A stretch of 64,000 nucleotides of DNA from Lucinisca nassula (GCA_963580285.1 OY757025.1:118795900-118859899), one strand, 5' to 3'. Counted from the stretch's first letter, positions 10,237 through 21,405 are shown. Numbers and translations are program-made. Notes: a model not told the origin generated them from the sequence alone.

Positions 10237-10692
10237 TCTATGTGTTCTAAGATGGCTGATAAAACTCTTATTGTGCTGCAGACAGCGCGAGAAAGGTCGG
10301 AGAAAGACTTTTCTGTTGGTGGCGTCTCACCCCGGCTTGTCTTGCCCTCATATGCACTACCACCCCTTCGGATGAAGTCTCGCCACTTTGCCCTGTCTTG
10401 AGTAATGTGTTCTCACGACGAAAACCCCAAGGGAGACTTTTTAAGGTGTCCTTGAATCGCTTCTTCCAGACAGCATGGAAGCTTTTTCACACTTGTTTTT
10501 CTTTGGCTTCGTTCTTAAGGGATTCTGATAAGTTTTCTCCTTCAGAAGAGTGTGTACGCTAAGAATCCTGCCCTTTGAGGACTTTTGTGTCTGTCATTTA
10601 ATCTTAAGAAGATTTCTATAGCAACGTGGAAGTAATTCAGTCTTTTGGCATGCATGCCGTTGGTGAACCGTCCAAATTTCACATGCATATGA
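10237..10692 (-). pseudogene. Decayed LINE reverse transcriptase C-terminus
   Basis: The minus strand encodes, with stops and frameshifts, a segment starting YACEIWTVHQRHA and continuing to LLKIK, then after a damaged stretch KRFKDTLKKSPLGF and AKWRDFIRRGG. This order matches the region after the RT domain in jockey/CR1-type non-LTR retrotransposon ORF2 proteins, where YGCETWT, RFKDxLK and a W(R)xx(V/I)xxG block are typical. The stop after LLKIK falls where that family has a Trp. Upstream catalytic RT motifs are absent, so this is a fragment. Assignment rests on my recognition of the motif order; the clade is uncertain. Confidence 0.72.
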
Positions 10693-10810
10693 ACTTAAAT
10701 TTCGTCTAAAAACGCTGATATCTCAAACTACTGTTTAAGCCAAAGTTGATTTTCGGTCATTTTATTTAGGATTCGTTATCTAGTTCTATGATCGCTAATT
10801 TTTATATCAA

Positions 10811-10978
10811 AATAGAAGTAGAGGCAATGATCAGGAATCGATACAATCAACCCATAGCTCTCATCAGAGACATCAAAGGGAAAGAAACATAAACATGCAG
10901 CAACAGACCTAATGGAAACATCAACAGCGGAAAGCCAAAAGGACAGTTACTTTCCCACAAAATGGCCAACAGGCCAAC
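10811..10978 (-). repeat. Penelope-like element tail fragment
   Basis: It matches 29692-29860, with GATCAGGAATCGATACAAT, GGGAAAGAAACATAAACATG and AGGACAGTTACTTTCCCACA in the same order. It is a solo fragment far from RT sequence. Confidence 0.75.
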
Positions 10979-11159
10979 TACTGTTATCTCAAACATGAGA
11001 CCCCAGTCAACTGGAGTTTGAGAACATGAGAGCCAACTGGAATAGCGTTATTCGTAGCTGCACCACAGCTCTGAAGACATTCAGCTTTGTGTCAAGTCAG
11101 ATTTCACTTCGATCCCAAACGACCAAACGCTTCGCTGCCATTGACAATCCTCCGAGCCA

Positions 11160-11250
11160 GCAAAGAATATCGGGCCAACGTCGGGCCGACAACGATGCAA
11201 CCTGTCAGCGTCGTCGTATCGCTGTCGGTTCGACGTCAACCCGCTGATAT
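11160..11250. repeat. CGTCGG-type palindromic block
   Basis: Words such as AACGTCGGGCCGACAACG form short overlapping palindromes, similar in style to 6341-6440. Confidence 0.5.
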
Positions 11251-11335
11251 GTGCTAGCTGGGCTATTATTGCCTTGATCATTAATGTGCACAATTCTTGA
11301 CAATGTGCTCCAAATTGGGTGGTTTATCAACCCGC

Positions 11336-11602
11336 CACGAAAACACGCCTATATATCCCCCCCCCCCCATTAAATCCCACTTTTATATAGTAAAACTTGG
11401 GTTTACAGGGGTACCATTGTTTTCGCTATTTGAATTTCTGCTTTAAAACATAGATTGTGGGTACTCGTTAGAACCGCCTCGTCGAGGCTGTTCTAACGAG
11501 TTCTCACAATCTATGATTTGAGTAGAAATATGAAAAATATCAGAATTTATTATCTGAAAGTTTTCAATATACATGTATTTGAATAGGCGTGTTTGCGTAA
11601 TG
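11336..11602. mobile_element. Fold-back MITE, family D1
   Basis: Ends CACGAAAACACGCCTATATA and AATAGGCGTGTTTGCGTAAT. The core centre is at 11482 (CTCGTCGAG), with one arm mismatch GGCTG for GGCGG. A C-run lies near the left end. Confidence 0.8.
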
Positions 11603-11604
11603 CT

Positions 11605-11950
11605 ACATGTATAAGAAAAATGTCACAATTTTTTCATCTTAAAATTTGCGTTTTTATGGCGGTGAAATTTACAATATAGGCATATAGGCGTGTTTTCCTA
11701 ATGGTTAGGACAGAAAAGACTGAGGTTGCATATCAGACTTACAAAACCTTACAAGGAACCTACGATATCACAATGACAGTATACAGTGATACACGACAAC
11801 ATAAAATAATGCAAGGCAATAGCCAAATACGTTACGAAAACACGCCTATTCAAATATATTGAAAATTTTCCAAAAAAAATCTGACATTTCGTATATCCGC
11901 ACAAAGCATACATTATGGGTACTCATTAGAACCATCTCGGCGAGGACCAA
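11605..11950. mobile_element. Two half copies of fold-back D1
   Basis: A right half ends at 11703 (TATAGGCGTGTTTTCCTAAT) and a left half starts at 11829 (CGTTACGAAAACACGCCTAT) and stops just after its palindrome centre (TCTCGGCGAGG, 11940). The 125 bp between them are unremarkable. Confidence 0.65.
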
Positions 11951-12111
11951 AGATCATAAGACGGGGTGCTGTCGACGTGTGAATACAAAGGAAAATTAAT
12001 TTGGAGAAGCTGAGCAGAAAAGTCCATCCGCGTACCTCTCTTGCTCTATCTGCCTGCAACAGGCAGTTTATCTGGTCTCATCAGCCAAGAGTAGCTTACG
12101 CATTTGGTTAT

Positions 12112-12722
12112 GTTTGTTTGAGTTTAGGTTCAACGTTCCCGTCAATACTGTATAGATCATTTTGGAGACGTTGCCAATTTTATTGAACTTTTGTTTGTTT
12201 GTTTCTTTAATTTGAGGTTTAACGTCCCCGTCAATACTGTATAGGTCATTTTGGAGACGTTGCTTCCAATTTTGTGGGACTTTTACCCGATATTGAGATG
12301 AAATTACATCTCAAGCCTTGCCGCCCAATGAAACCAATAGGGTTTATATCCATGGACGATCCAACTAACACTACTTTTCCTGGGCATGCCTAGAACCTCT
12401 AAGCGTTTACCAGTACTCATGTGCGGTTGGTTTCAGCTCTGCGTGGAAGCATCATGCAGCCAATCTATTTCTTCAAGCCCCGATGGGCGGTGGCGGCTTT
12501 GTGAGACTTTTACCCGACATTGAAGTGAAATGACATCTCAAGCCCTGTCGCCCAAGGAAACCAATAGGGTTTATAAACATGTACAGTCCGACTCGCACCG
12601 CTTTGCCTGGGCAGGCTTAGATCCTCTAAGCGGTTTACCAGTACCCGTGTGCGGTCAGTTTCAGCAATGCGTGGAAGCATAATGCAGCCCATCTATTTCT
12701 TCAAGCCCTGATGGGCGGGGGC
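12112..12722 (-). repeat. SINE A inserted in SINE A
   Basis: The outer copy occupies 12112-12186 and 12495-12722; the inner one 12190-12494. The outer text breaks at GACGTTGCCAATTTTATT and resumes at TTGTGAGACTTTTACCCG. Both have the same orientation, with GTTTGTTT tails on the left. Confidence 0.75.
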
Positions 12723-12844
12723 CTAACGCCTTTGGTTAAGACTGGTTATTGTCAGTAAAGACAAACGAACAGAATCCTTACTGTGAATGCATCATAAAAA
12801 CACGTTTATATAATCCTGACCCCTTAAACCCCACTTCTATACAG

Positions 12845-12904
12845 TAAAACACACACACACACTCACACACACACACACACACACGCACGCACGCACGCAC
12901 GCAC
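12845..12904. repeat. (CA)n / (CACG)n microsatellite
   Basis: CA units grade into CACG units. Confidence 0.95.
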
Positions 12905-12976
12905 ATTGGGTCAAGTTAAGTTGTTTTGAAATTCAAAAGCAATAAAATGGTTTTCTGAAGACGCATTTCACTACTT

Positions 12977-13255
12977 TTGGAGCCGGCCTCGGTAGCTCAA
13001 TCGGATGCGCGTCTGAGTGGACGCGGATTCGATACCTGCCGATTTCGTCAACATTCTTTGGTGGAGATTGTTCATGAATTCTTTCCTACGGTCATTCCCT
13101 CCCTTCCGCTGATTCAAGAAGGGCAGTTGTCAGTTTCTGGCGAAAGAATGTGCACTTACGTATAAGCCTGCCCAGGAAAAGTGTGGATACGTAAATTGAC
13201 CGGCTCAAAAATGACATAAAATAGTGTTGACTGGGTCATTAAACTTCAATACAAA
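12977..13255 (+). repeat. tRNA-derived SINE B, anticodon arm deleted
   Basis: The head GCCTCGGTAGCTCAATCGGA (box A) and box-B-like GGATTCGATACC are closer together than in the next copy because about 20 bp of the anticodon arm is missing. The body ends GTTGACTGGGTCATTAAACT. Confidence 0.85.
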
Positions 13256-13423
13256 CACACATACACACATTATCGAACAAACGAACGAACAAACGACCGA
13301 CCGGACGAACTAACGAACGAGAGAACGAACCAACCACCAAACCAACCAACAAAATAACTAACTAACCAACCAACAAACAAGCGATCTAAGTGAATGACTT
13401 AACGAACTAGCAACCAACCAAAC
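13256..13423. repeat. Degenerate GAAC/CCAA tetranucleotide tract
   Basis: GAACGAAC, CCAACCAA and related words, with a unique island GATCTAAGTGAATGACTTAA that recurs at 13827. Confidence 0.85.
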
Positions 13424-13712
13424 CGGCCTCGGTGGCTCAGTCGGATGCGCGTCTGACTGGTGATCAGGAGGACGCGGGTTCGACTCCCGCCTGGGTTCGA
13501 AACATTCTTTCGTGGGGATTGATCATAAAATCTTTTCTACGGTCATTCTCTCCTTTCCGCTGATTCAATTAGGGCAGTTGTCAGTTTCTGGGAAAGAATG
13601 TGCACTGTACTGGTTAACCGCCTGCCCAGGAAAGTGTTGATAGGTAAACTGACCGGCTCAAAAATGACATAAAATAATGTTGACTGCGCCATTAGTTCAA
13701 TACAAACAAACA
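13424..13712 (+). repeat. tRNA-derived SINE B, best head
   Basis: Box A GTGGCTCAGTCGGATGCG, a seven-base loop in CTGACTGGTGATCAGG and box B GGGTTCGACTCCCGC give a readable tRNA-like half. The body and tail match the preceding copy, ending near CATTAGTTCAATACAAAC. It is unlikely to be a functional tRNA gene because the acceptor stem is not closed. Confidence 0.88.
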
Positions 13713-13870
13713 AAACTACTTTTGGAACAAACGAACATACGGACGAACAAACGGACGAACTAACGAACGAACGAACGAACCAACCAACCAACTAAATAAC
13801 TAACTAACCAACCAACAAGCAAACGATCTAAATGAATGACTTAACGAACTACCAACCAACCACCGACCCA
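13713..13870. repeat. Second degenerate tetranucleotide tract
   Basis: Same composition and the same GAATGACTTAACGAACTA island as 13256-13423, showing that SINE plus tract was duplicated together. Confidence 0.85.
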
Positions 13871-14260
13871 CCACCTGATTATACCAACGCATTTTAAAAT
13901 AAACTTACTGCGGCAAGAATGTTAATTATTCCGACAGTTTGAACGCCCATACATATAATACTTATTTACCGGACAAGAATAATTAAATTATGAAGAATAA
14001 AACAAAATGCATGTACCGGTTTCATTGATTAGAATATATCTTACATGCTTGTTCATTACAAATGGCTTTGACATTTTAGCCGTCTGCTAGGTTTTAAGCA
14101 CCATGCAATTAAAACATTGTCACTCGGTGAATTATGAAGTATTGTATGAGTCGCGTCACAAGGAATTCAGCGTATGCATCCAACAGCTTGATTAGAGTCG
14201 TTGCTGTAGAAATACGCTTAGGTTTTCAATGGAAAATATTTAGGTAAGAAACCTAGAAAA
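13871..14260. other. No recognisable feature
   Basis: AT-rich. An imperfect direct repeat (GTATGCATCCAACAGCTTGA) at 14172 recurs at about 14336. Confidence 0.4.
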
Positions 14261-14264
14261 TGGC

Positions 14265-14508
14265 CATTGGCAAACAGTGTAGACTCGGATCAAACGCCGC
14301 ATAATGCAACCAACGTATGCATCCAAACAAACCAACGTATGCATCCAAACAGCTTGATTAGATTCGTTGCTGTAGAAATATGCACAGGCTTTCAATGGTA
14401 AATATTAAGTTAAGAGACCCAGAAAAGAAGCAAAGGCAAACATTGTAGACCCTGATCAGACGCCGCATAATGCGGCGTCTGATCAGGGTCCACACTGTTT
14501 GCTATCAC
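14265..14508. repeat. Repeat E half plus complete palindrome
   Basis: The half copy at 14267-14305 breaks after GACGCCGCATAATGC; a complete palindrome runs 14433-14508 with GACCCTGATCAGACGCCGCA and its complement. Confidence 0.75.
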
Positions 14509-14768
14509 AATTTTCCGTCAAAATACGCTAAAAAACCCGACATTCCTTAAATGAAAAATGGACTTATTGGAAGAGTCCACCAATATACAATGGGTTAAAC
14601 TGATACATAGACTGGTCTGCATCTCAAGATGACGGTGACAACTTGAAGACGAGGGGTTCTCTCGCGACATGGCTCCTGGGTGCTATTAAGTTTATGACAA
14701 TACAAAAACCGCATTGATATTTACTATTCTATTATATAGCTACTTTTATAGAATTGTTTGTTTGAATT

Positions 14769-14795
14769 GTTCTTTTTTTTTTTTTTTTTTTTTTT
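14769..14795. repeat. Poly-T run
   Basis: About 25 T residues at the tail side of the next SINE A copy; this is the poly-A-like side of that insertion. Confidence 0.9.
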
Positions 14796-15056
14796 GCCCC
14801 GTCAACACTTTTTGTTCGTTTTAGAGACGTTGCTTCCAGTTTTAAGGGTCTTGAGATGAAATGACTTCTCAAGCCCTACCGCCAAAGAAACCAATAGCGT
14901 TTATATGCAGGGAAGGTTCGACTCGCACCACCTTGCCTGGGAAGGCTAAGAGACCTTCAAAGCGGTTTACCACTACTCCTGTGCGTTCGGTTTCAGCTCT
15001 GCGTGGAAGCACCATGCAGCCAAATCTATTTCTCCAAGCCCCGATGGACGGGAGCC
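14796..15056 (-). repeat. SINE-like repeat A
   Basis: Reverse copy from CCCCGTCAACACTTTTTGTT to CCCCGATGGACGGGAGCC, with a short internal deletion. A homopolymer T tract replaces the usual (GTTT)n. Confidence 0.8.
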
Positions 15057-15204
15057 TGTTACTTTTATAGAAGCATTTGACGTCCAGAACGCTGAGAAGA
15101 GTTTTAATCAAATGAGCCCCGGGTACGTTAGAACATGTCTTCGAGGTTCTCCATCAGGCTGGACACAAACCCGTCGACTCAGCAACACAGATTAGAAAAA
15201 AATC

Positions 15205-15479
15205 CTGACATTACGAAAACACACCTATTCAAATACAGTATAAATATCATCGCCGAAAAAAAAGATGATTTTAAGATGAAAAAGTTTGATATTTTTCTTA
15301 TTTCTTCTCAAAATATAGATCGTGAGTACACGTGAGAACCGTCTCATCGAGGCGGTTCTAACGACTACCCACAATCTATATTTTAGAGCAAAAAAAGAGA
15401 ACTAAGTTTTACCCCTGCAATACCAAGTTATACTACATAAAAGCGGGGTTCAATGGGGTCAGAATTATATAGGCGTGAT
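15205..15479. mobile_element. Fold-back MITE, family D1
   Basis: Left end ACGAAAACACACCTATTCAA; right end AATTATATAGGCGTGATC. Core centre at 15347 (CTCATCGAG). Confidence 0.8.
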
Positions 15480-16015
15480 CTACGCCATAGGATATAAAAA
15501 CTAGAGGTATTGACATTCCCAAGCAACGACCCCAAGTGTGCTGATCAAACTGCGCATATGTGAAGTACAGGTTTGATAATGACGTGCCACGCACATTCGT
15601 GATTGAGGAAGAGCAAAGTGACACAAAACTGCTAATAATAAAAGATAATGCAATTAAGTCATATATTAATAATAGAGTCCTTTTCTTAACAGCTTTGGAT
15701 GGATCTATCGAAATTTAGGGCTTGACAGACGTATTTTGTTTGTTGTAAGTTTTACAAAAAATACATGCATAAAGAAATCAATGCAGACCTCGATCAGACC
15801 CCGCATAACGCGGCGGCTGTTCAGGGTCTAGACATTTCAATGGCAAGATTTCTTTTGGGTGGGAATGGATTGGGTGGGCTTATAATAGTTTCAGACAACG
15901 GTAAACAAGTTTTTTTTTTGTTTTTTCACAGTCTGATCCGTTACATTGTACGTAGTATATATAAATCACAGCAGCAGACGACAGGGACTATAAGGATCGT
16001 ACATGGACAGTGAGG
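15480..16015. other. Mostly featureless stretch
   Basis: A half repeat E lies at 15785-15830 (CGATCAGACCCCGCATAACG). No supported gene. Confidence 0.4.
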
Positions 16016-16019
16016 AGTT

Positions 16020-16200
16020 GACAGAAGTCACTAGTGATACCGAAGGGCGGATCTTTCTGTACCCCCGCCCCCACCACCTCTCCCCGCTATCCCCCATCCA
16101 CACGTATGATTTTCTTTTTCTTTTCGCTTCTGACCTCGAATTTTAATAAAACAGTCACTTCGATTGAGGACGTCCGTCATACCTTGAGGAGGGCGTACAA
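16020..16200. repeat. Relative of the insert at 5290-5480
   Basis: Order and wording (GATACCGAAGGGCGGATCTT, CACACGTATGATT, GTCCGYCAT) parallel 5340-5480. The nature of this repeat is unknown. Confidence 0.45.
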
Positions 16201-16790
16201 GACATCCTATTCAACTGATGCACATTAAACTCGTGAGACTTTCGATTTTTGGAGCGTAGCTGTTGCAGCGTAGCTCCAGTGAAATGAGAAGTGATTTCGG
16301 CACTACTTTCGGTGTTACTGCACATTACCCAATCACCAGTGAGAATGCGGTATCTTCTTATAGACTGCCTCACAGACGACCTATTTCAAACGGAATAGAT
16401 GAATATTTTTAATAGATGAACTGTGTAGCAGTCTAATCTTTTTAAAGTTCAGTTCATATAACCCAGTTTACAGCCAACTTGTACCATAAAATCCCAAACC
16501 TGGCAACTTGCAAACAGGACAAACCCAGATCAGATACCACAGAACGTGGAGTCTCATTAAGACCTTCACTGCATACTTACAAAAAGGTTCAGCCATTTTT
16601 GCCAAATATTTCGTGGAAGCCACAACCTGACATCCCTGATTTTAAAATGAACTCATTCCATACTGATATAAGGTGTTGAGGATTCCATTCGTTTAAAATG
16701 GGTTAAAAGTACGCAGTGTGGGTCGACGATGTATTACCAAAATAAGACAGTTGGAATGAGTTTGGACAGGTGCACGTCAAGGCTTATATC
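16201..16790. other. No recognisable feature
   Basis: No supported gene; a diverged E half is near 16508-16550. Confidence 0.35.
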
Positions 16791-16915
16791 GTAAGCAGTA
16801 CATTTTGCAGTTTAGACACAGATGAGACGCCACTTGTTGTAGCGTCTGATCTGGGTCTGCTATGTTTGTCCCTAAAACGGCTGCTAGACATATACTCAGA
16901 GTATGGGTTAATGTG

Positions 16916-16944
16916 TGTGTGTGTAGGGGGGGGGGGGTGGGGGG
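16916..16944. repeat. (TG)n with G-rich run
   Basis: GTGTGTGTGT followed by a G-run interrupted by one A and one T. Confidence 0.9.
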
Positions 16945-17012
16945 ACAATGTTACTTTTTTAAAGCGACCTGTCTGCGTCCTAGGCATGTGACCATAAATA
17001 AAGCAAATTATC

Positions 17013-17166
17013 AGCTCAGACGCAAGTTCGATTCCTGCAGGATTCGGCAACATTCTTTCCAGGAGATTGATCGTGAAATCTGTTCCATGGTGATTCTATC
17101 CCTTTCGCTGATTCAAGAAGGGCAGTTGTTGGTTTCCGGTAAAAGACTGTGCACTGTGCTGTATTG
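17013..17166 (+). repeat. tRNA-derived SINE B, partial
   Basis: Starts within the tRNA region (box-B-like AGTTCGATTCCTGC) and ends at GTGCACTGTGCTG, lacking head and tail. Confidence 0.7.
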
Positions 17167-18130
17167 ACAATATCTAACCAAAGAAATTGCCTTAATGCCA
17201 GATCATTTCATAAATGGCCTCGTCGAGGCAATTTATTTTTAAATAATAATAACGGAGTATAATGTCTAAACCTCTTCAAATATTCCTATGGGTTGATATT
17301 GACAATAACTAACCCAAGAAACTGTCGTATGCAAGATCACTTCATAAATGGCCTCACCGATGCAATATATATTTAGAAAAAATGTTAACAGAGTATAATG
17401 TTCAAACCTCTCTGAATATGCCGATCATTTTTGGCATTCGGATTGATATGGACATGGGGCTGTTTTATGCAAGATTACTTTATGAATGGCCTCGCCGAGG
17501 CAAAATAAAATAAAAAAATGAATACGGAGTATAACATCTAAACCCGGCTTTGATCATTTTCGGCATACAGGTTGATATTGACAATACATAACCCGCAAAA
17601 TTGACTTATGCCAAATTACTTTACAAACGGCCTCGCCTAGGCAAACTGAAAAAAATATTTTTCTAAGTGTAACTTCTAATCTCCTTGGAATATTCTTGAC
17701 AACTGTTAGCATACAGATAGATAATGTACAGATCTAACCAACGCGATTCCTGAATGCCCAATTTCTTTATTTTAGCCTCGGCAAGGTAAAAAAATTACCC
17801 ACTGACACGGTCGTATAACTTTCAAACCGACGGGTATATTTTTATAATGTTTTGCATGCAGATGTAAATTGACAAGATCAAGCTAATGATATTGTCTAAT
17901 GCCAGATAGCTTTATAAACAGCCTCACCGAGGCAATTTTTAAAGACTGATTACGGATGTATAACTTATAAACTTCTGGGAAAATTATGATAATTTTTCAC
18001 ATGAAGATCAACATCATCAAGCCGTAACCAAGGAGAATGTCTAATGCAAGATAAATAACATCCCCAAGGTAATTTTTCAAAAACTGATTACATAAAATAA
18101 CTTTAAAGCCGCCAAACAATTGCGCAAGCC
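17167..18130. repeat. Seven-unit 140-bp tandem array with central palindromes
   Basis: GGCCTCGTCGAGGCAA or a diverged form recurs near 17216, 17351, 17489, 17629, 17775, 17919 and 18061, spacings 135-146 bp. Units also share TTGACAATATCTAACC-like and GGAGTATAATGTCTAAAC blocks. Divergence rises towards the right. There is no coding potential. Confidence 0.8.
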
Positions 18131-18169
18131 GCAGTTATTGCACGAACTATAGCTCAGCAGAAATCTTCA

Positions 18170-18385
18170 AGTAAACTGTAGAACTGCATGGTTGCTGTAT
18201 TACTCAAAAACATTGATTGTGGGTACTTGATAAAACTGCCTCGTCAAGGCGGTTCAATCAAGTCACCGCAATCAATGTTTTGAGCAGAGATAAGAAAATA
18301 TCACAATTTTGTATCTGAAAATTTACATTTTTTTTTTGCCGAAAAATTGACAATTTATTTGTACAGGCGTGTTTTCGTGATGTTG
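18170..18385. mobile_element. Fold-back MITE related to D1
   Basis: Core GGGTACTTGATAAAACTGCC with partner GGCGGTTCAATCAAGT (centre 18244), and a right end CAGGCGTGTTTTCGTGAT. The left end is lost into the preceding array. Confidence 0.65.
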
Positions 18386-18850
18386 TTGCGGGGTCTACAC
18401 CTTAGCGTGAGTTAATTTCAATATAGGTCTTGTTGCTTTAACACGACTTCTGGCCCAGAATAGCTTCAAACAGCTATGTTCATTGGATCAGTATGAGCCT
18501 GAATTAAAATACCAATCAGACCCTAAATATTATCAAAGCTACGATCCATCAGCACTCTCAGTGTTTTGATTATTCTATTCCTGGGTAGGATAGAATTTCC
18601 TTGACAGTTTCAGTTATCTTGTGTGCAAGAATGTAAAAAAAAAATCTCACCTCTAAGAGAATAAAGGTATCATGTTACGTTATGTTACATAGCTTTTCTA
18701 TACGGTTTCTGTTTTTGCCTCATATATCAGTATGATTACCCACCTGCGTGCTACAATCGAAGCACTGAGAGAACTGGTGGGTCGATTGTTTCCGAGTGCA
18801 TTCTGAGTAAATACTGATTACTCTGAACTGGTTTCTAACGGTAAATTCAG
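18386..18850. other. No recognisable feature
   Basis: No supported gene or repeat. Confidence 0.4.
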
Positions 18851-18856
18851 TTTTTA

Positions 18857-18918
18857 TAAGCAAACAGTGTAGACCGTGATCAGACGCCGCGTCAGATCTG
18901 GGTCTACAATGTTTGCCA
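18857..18918. repeat. Small palindromic repeat E, short core
   Basis: GCAAACAGTGTAGACCGTGA to GTCTACAATGTTTGCC with a shortened GACGCCGCGTC centre. Confidence 0.75.
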
Positions 18919-18954
18919 AGCTCAGCCTATGAGTCCAGTCCATATTCTATAGAT

Positions 18955-19866
18955 GCCTCTCTTATGGAATACAAGCTAAAAACGCAAAAAATTCAAAGGG
19001 TCATACCTCAAGAAAAAATTTCGGATTTTTTTCAAAAAGTTAATCCGTTCGTCTACTCATCATCCTAAACCAGTCTGTAAAGTTTCAGGGCAAAAGCTCA
19101 AACAGTTTTTGAGATATCTTGCTTACAAGATTTCAAAGTATTTTGCAAATGGGCATAACTCCTGACAGGGGCATAATCCTTTGGATTTTTTTCAAAAGTT
19201 AATCAGTTCATCTACTCATCATCCTGAACCAGCCTGTAAAGTTTTAGGGCAATAGCTCGAACAGTTTTTGAGATATCTTGCTTACAAGCTTAAAACGCGC
19301 AAAATTTCAAAGGGTCATAACTCAAGAAAAAAAATGGATTTTTGTCAAAAATTAACCAGTTCATCTGCTTATCATCCCCAACCATTCTGTAAAGTTTCAG
19401 GGCAATAGCTCAAACAGTTTTTTAGTTATCTTGCTTACAAGCTTAAAACGCAAAAAAGTTCAAAGGGCCATAACTCAAGAAAAAATTTTCGGATTTTTTC
19501 AAAAGATAATCAGTTCACCTACTCATCTTCCAAAACCAGTCTGTAAAGTTTCAGGGCAAAAGCCAAAACAGTTTTTGAGATATCTTGCTTACAAGATTTA
19601 AAAGTATTTTTCTGCAAAGGGGCATAACTCAAGAATGGGGCATAATCCTGACGAGAAAGAAAAAAACAAAAAAAAAACACGGGTCAATTATTTTTTCATA
19701 AGGAATCCATATATGAAACTTCAAAAACCTAGCACCCATGCTTCTTAAGTTAGGCTATGCAGTAAAAAAGCGGGACGGATGGAAGGACGGAAGGACGGAA
19801 GGACGGACGGACGAACAGGGCAAAACCAATATGCCCCCACAACTTCTTCAAATGTGGGCATAAAAA
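18955..19866. mobile_element. Pearl-like modular repeat, copy 1
   Basis: Four or more internal units of about 150-160 bp (TTTTTGAGATATCTTGCTTA at each unit end) are followed by a (GGAC)n tract at 19773-19815 and the closing ACAACTTCTTCAAATGTGGG. Tandem core plus ACGG-type microsatellite is the architecture known for bivalve pearl elements, now usually treated as non-autonomous Helitron relatives. No ORF. Confidence 0.65.
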
Positions 19867-19919
19867 TGGGGTTCTCAGAGGTTTCTTAGCCTGCTCCGAA
19901 AAAAGATGGTGTGTACTCA

Positions 19920-20198
19920 TTCATCGCGTAAACACGCCTTAATAATTCTGACCCTCTTGAACCCCTCTTTTATGTAGTAAAACTGGGGTTGCAGGGCTAA
20001 ACCTTATTTTTCTTATTTCTTCCCTAATGTATAGATTGTGGGTACTAGTTAGAACCGCCTCAATGAGGCGGTTCTAACGTGTACCCACAATCTATATTTT
20101 GAGCATAAATAAGAAAAAATATCACAAATTTTTCTCTTAAACTTTTTGTTTTTTGGCGGAAAAAATTACTATGTACTTGTATACGCGTGGTTTCGTAA
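19920..20198. mobile_element. Fold-back MITE, family D1
   Basis: Ends GCGTAAACACGCCTTAATAA and ATACGCGTGGTTTCGTAAAG; core centre 20063 (CTCAATGAG). Confidence 0.8.
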
Positions 20199-20304
20199 AG
20201 GAGGTGGCTGTAACAAGCAACAGCAGTCGATTGCGTTATCAAATTCGTATAATTAATATCCTTCTAAACAACCTTGAGCTTCATTCCCTTTTATGTTTTC
20301 AGCA

Positions 20305-20450
20305 TTACGAAAGCATGCATATACAAATACATGGTAAACATAACCGCCGAAAAAAGCGAAAATTTTCAGATAAAAATTGTGGTATTTTTCTTATTTCTGC
20401 TCAAAATATAGATTGTTGGTACTCGTTAGAACTGCCTCATCGATTACATG
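20305..20450. mobile_element. Left half of fold-back D1
   Basis: Begins GCATTACGAAAGCATGCATA and stops just after the centre (CTGCCTCATCGATT, about 20441), so the right arm is lost at the palindrome centre. Confidence 0.65.
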
Positions 20451-20689
20451 TATGTGCGTCGTTTTAAGCACCATAACAATTTAGGATGACGCAGAGTTAT
20501 TTTTACATCTACATGTACTTAGTATTTGTTTTGTATACACAATTATCTTGTTATCTCATTATACAGGAAGTTATCATATAAACTAAAAGTTTTACGCAAC
20601 ATCGCAACATATGACAGTCATCAGATAGCTTAAAAACGTACCACAGTGACCAAAAATGGGTGACTAATCTCATCACTATCAGGATACAA

Positions 20690-21030
20690 CATCCGTGTGA
20701 TTTAGTGCATTCTTTAATATTTCAAAAAAGGTCATTTTTCGGATGAAAATTTGTGATATATTTTTTTTTATTTGTACTCCAAACATAGGGTTTGGGTGCT
20801 CGTTAGAACCGCCTCATTGAGGCGGTTCTATCGAGTACCCACAACCTTTGCCTTGGAGAAGAAATAAGAAAACATGTTTACTCCCGTAAACACCAGTTTT
20901 CTCTATATAAAGTGAGGTTTAGAGGGGTGTTCATTACACGGACTTGTTAACAATAGGACGTTTACAAGTCCATGTAATGAACACCCCTATAAACCGCACT
21001 TAATATTGAGAAAACTGGGGTTTATATGGG
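20690..21030. mobile_element. Fold-back D2 plus inverted right half
   Basis: A D2 copy (core centre 20817, CTCATTGAG) ends in GGTGTTCATTACACGGACTT; an inverted right half (CAAGTCCATGTAATGAACAC) follows at 20965, so two right ends face each other around 20955. Confidence 0.7.
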
Positions 21031-21074
21031 TATATTTACATTTCCAGTGTAAAGTCTAATGTAAATCTATAGAA

Positions 21075-21405
21075 AACAAAGTAGTTCATACTTCCATGAA
21101 CGCATCGAGTCGCTTGATTTTCAGTGACGTCAAGTGATGTGAGTCTAAACAATGTTTCTCGTATAGGCGTTGGTGACGTCAACACTTTTCCGCTCGTTGT
21201 TGAAAAAAAGGTGTGTAAATGTCTTTTCAGCTTTAAAGGTTGGCCCTATAAAGCATTTTTGCCCAGTGATGGGGGCAAAGTATGAAAAAAATATGAACTT
21301 AATTTTCTGCTAACGACAGCGGCTCGCCAGCAAAGTTTCCATGAACCCCTTCGGGATTCATTTAATTTGCACGCGACCCGCAGAGTTCATACTTCCATGA
21401 ACAGC
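21075..21405. repeat. Segment bounded by direct repeats AGTTCATACTTCCATGAAC
   Basis: The 19-bp word occurs at about 21085 and 21383. The interior has TGACGTCAAGTGATG and TGGTGACGTCAACAC words. The class of repeat is not recognised. Confidence 0.5.

Noticed and set aside
13424..13500. Functional tRNA gene
   Set aside because: Box A and B are present but the acceptor stem does not close and the sequence continues into a SINE body found at three other places.
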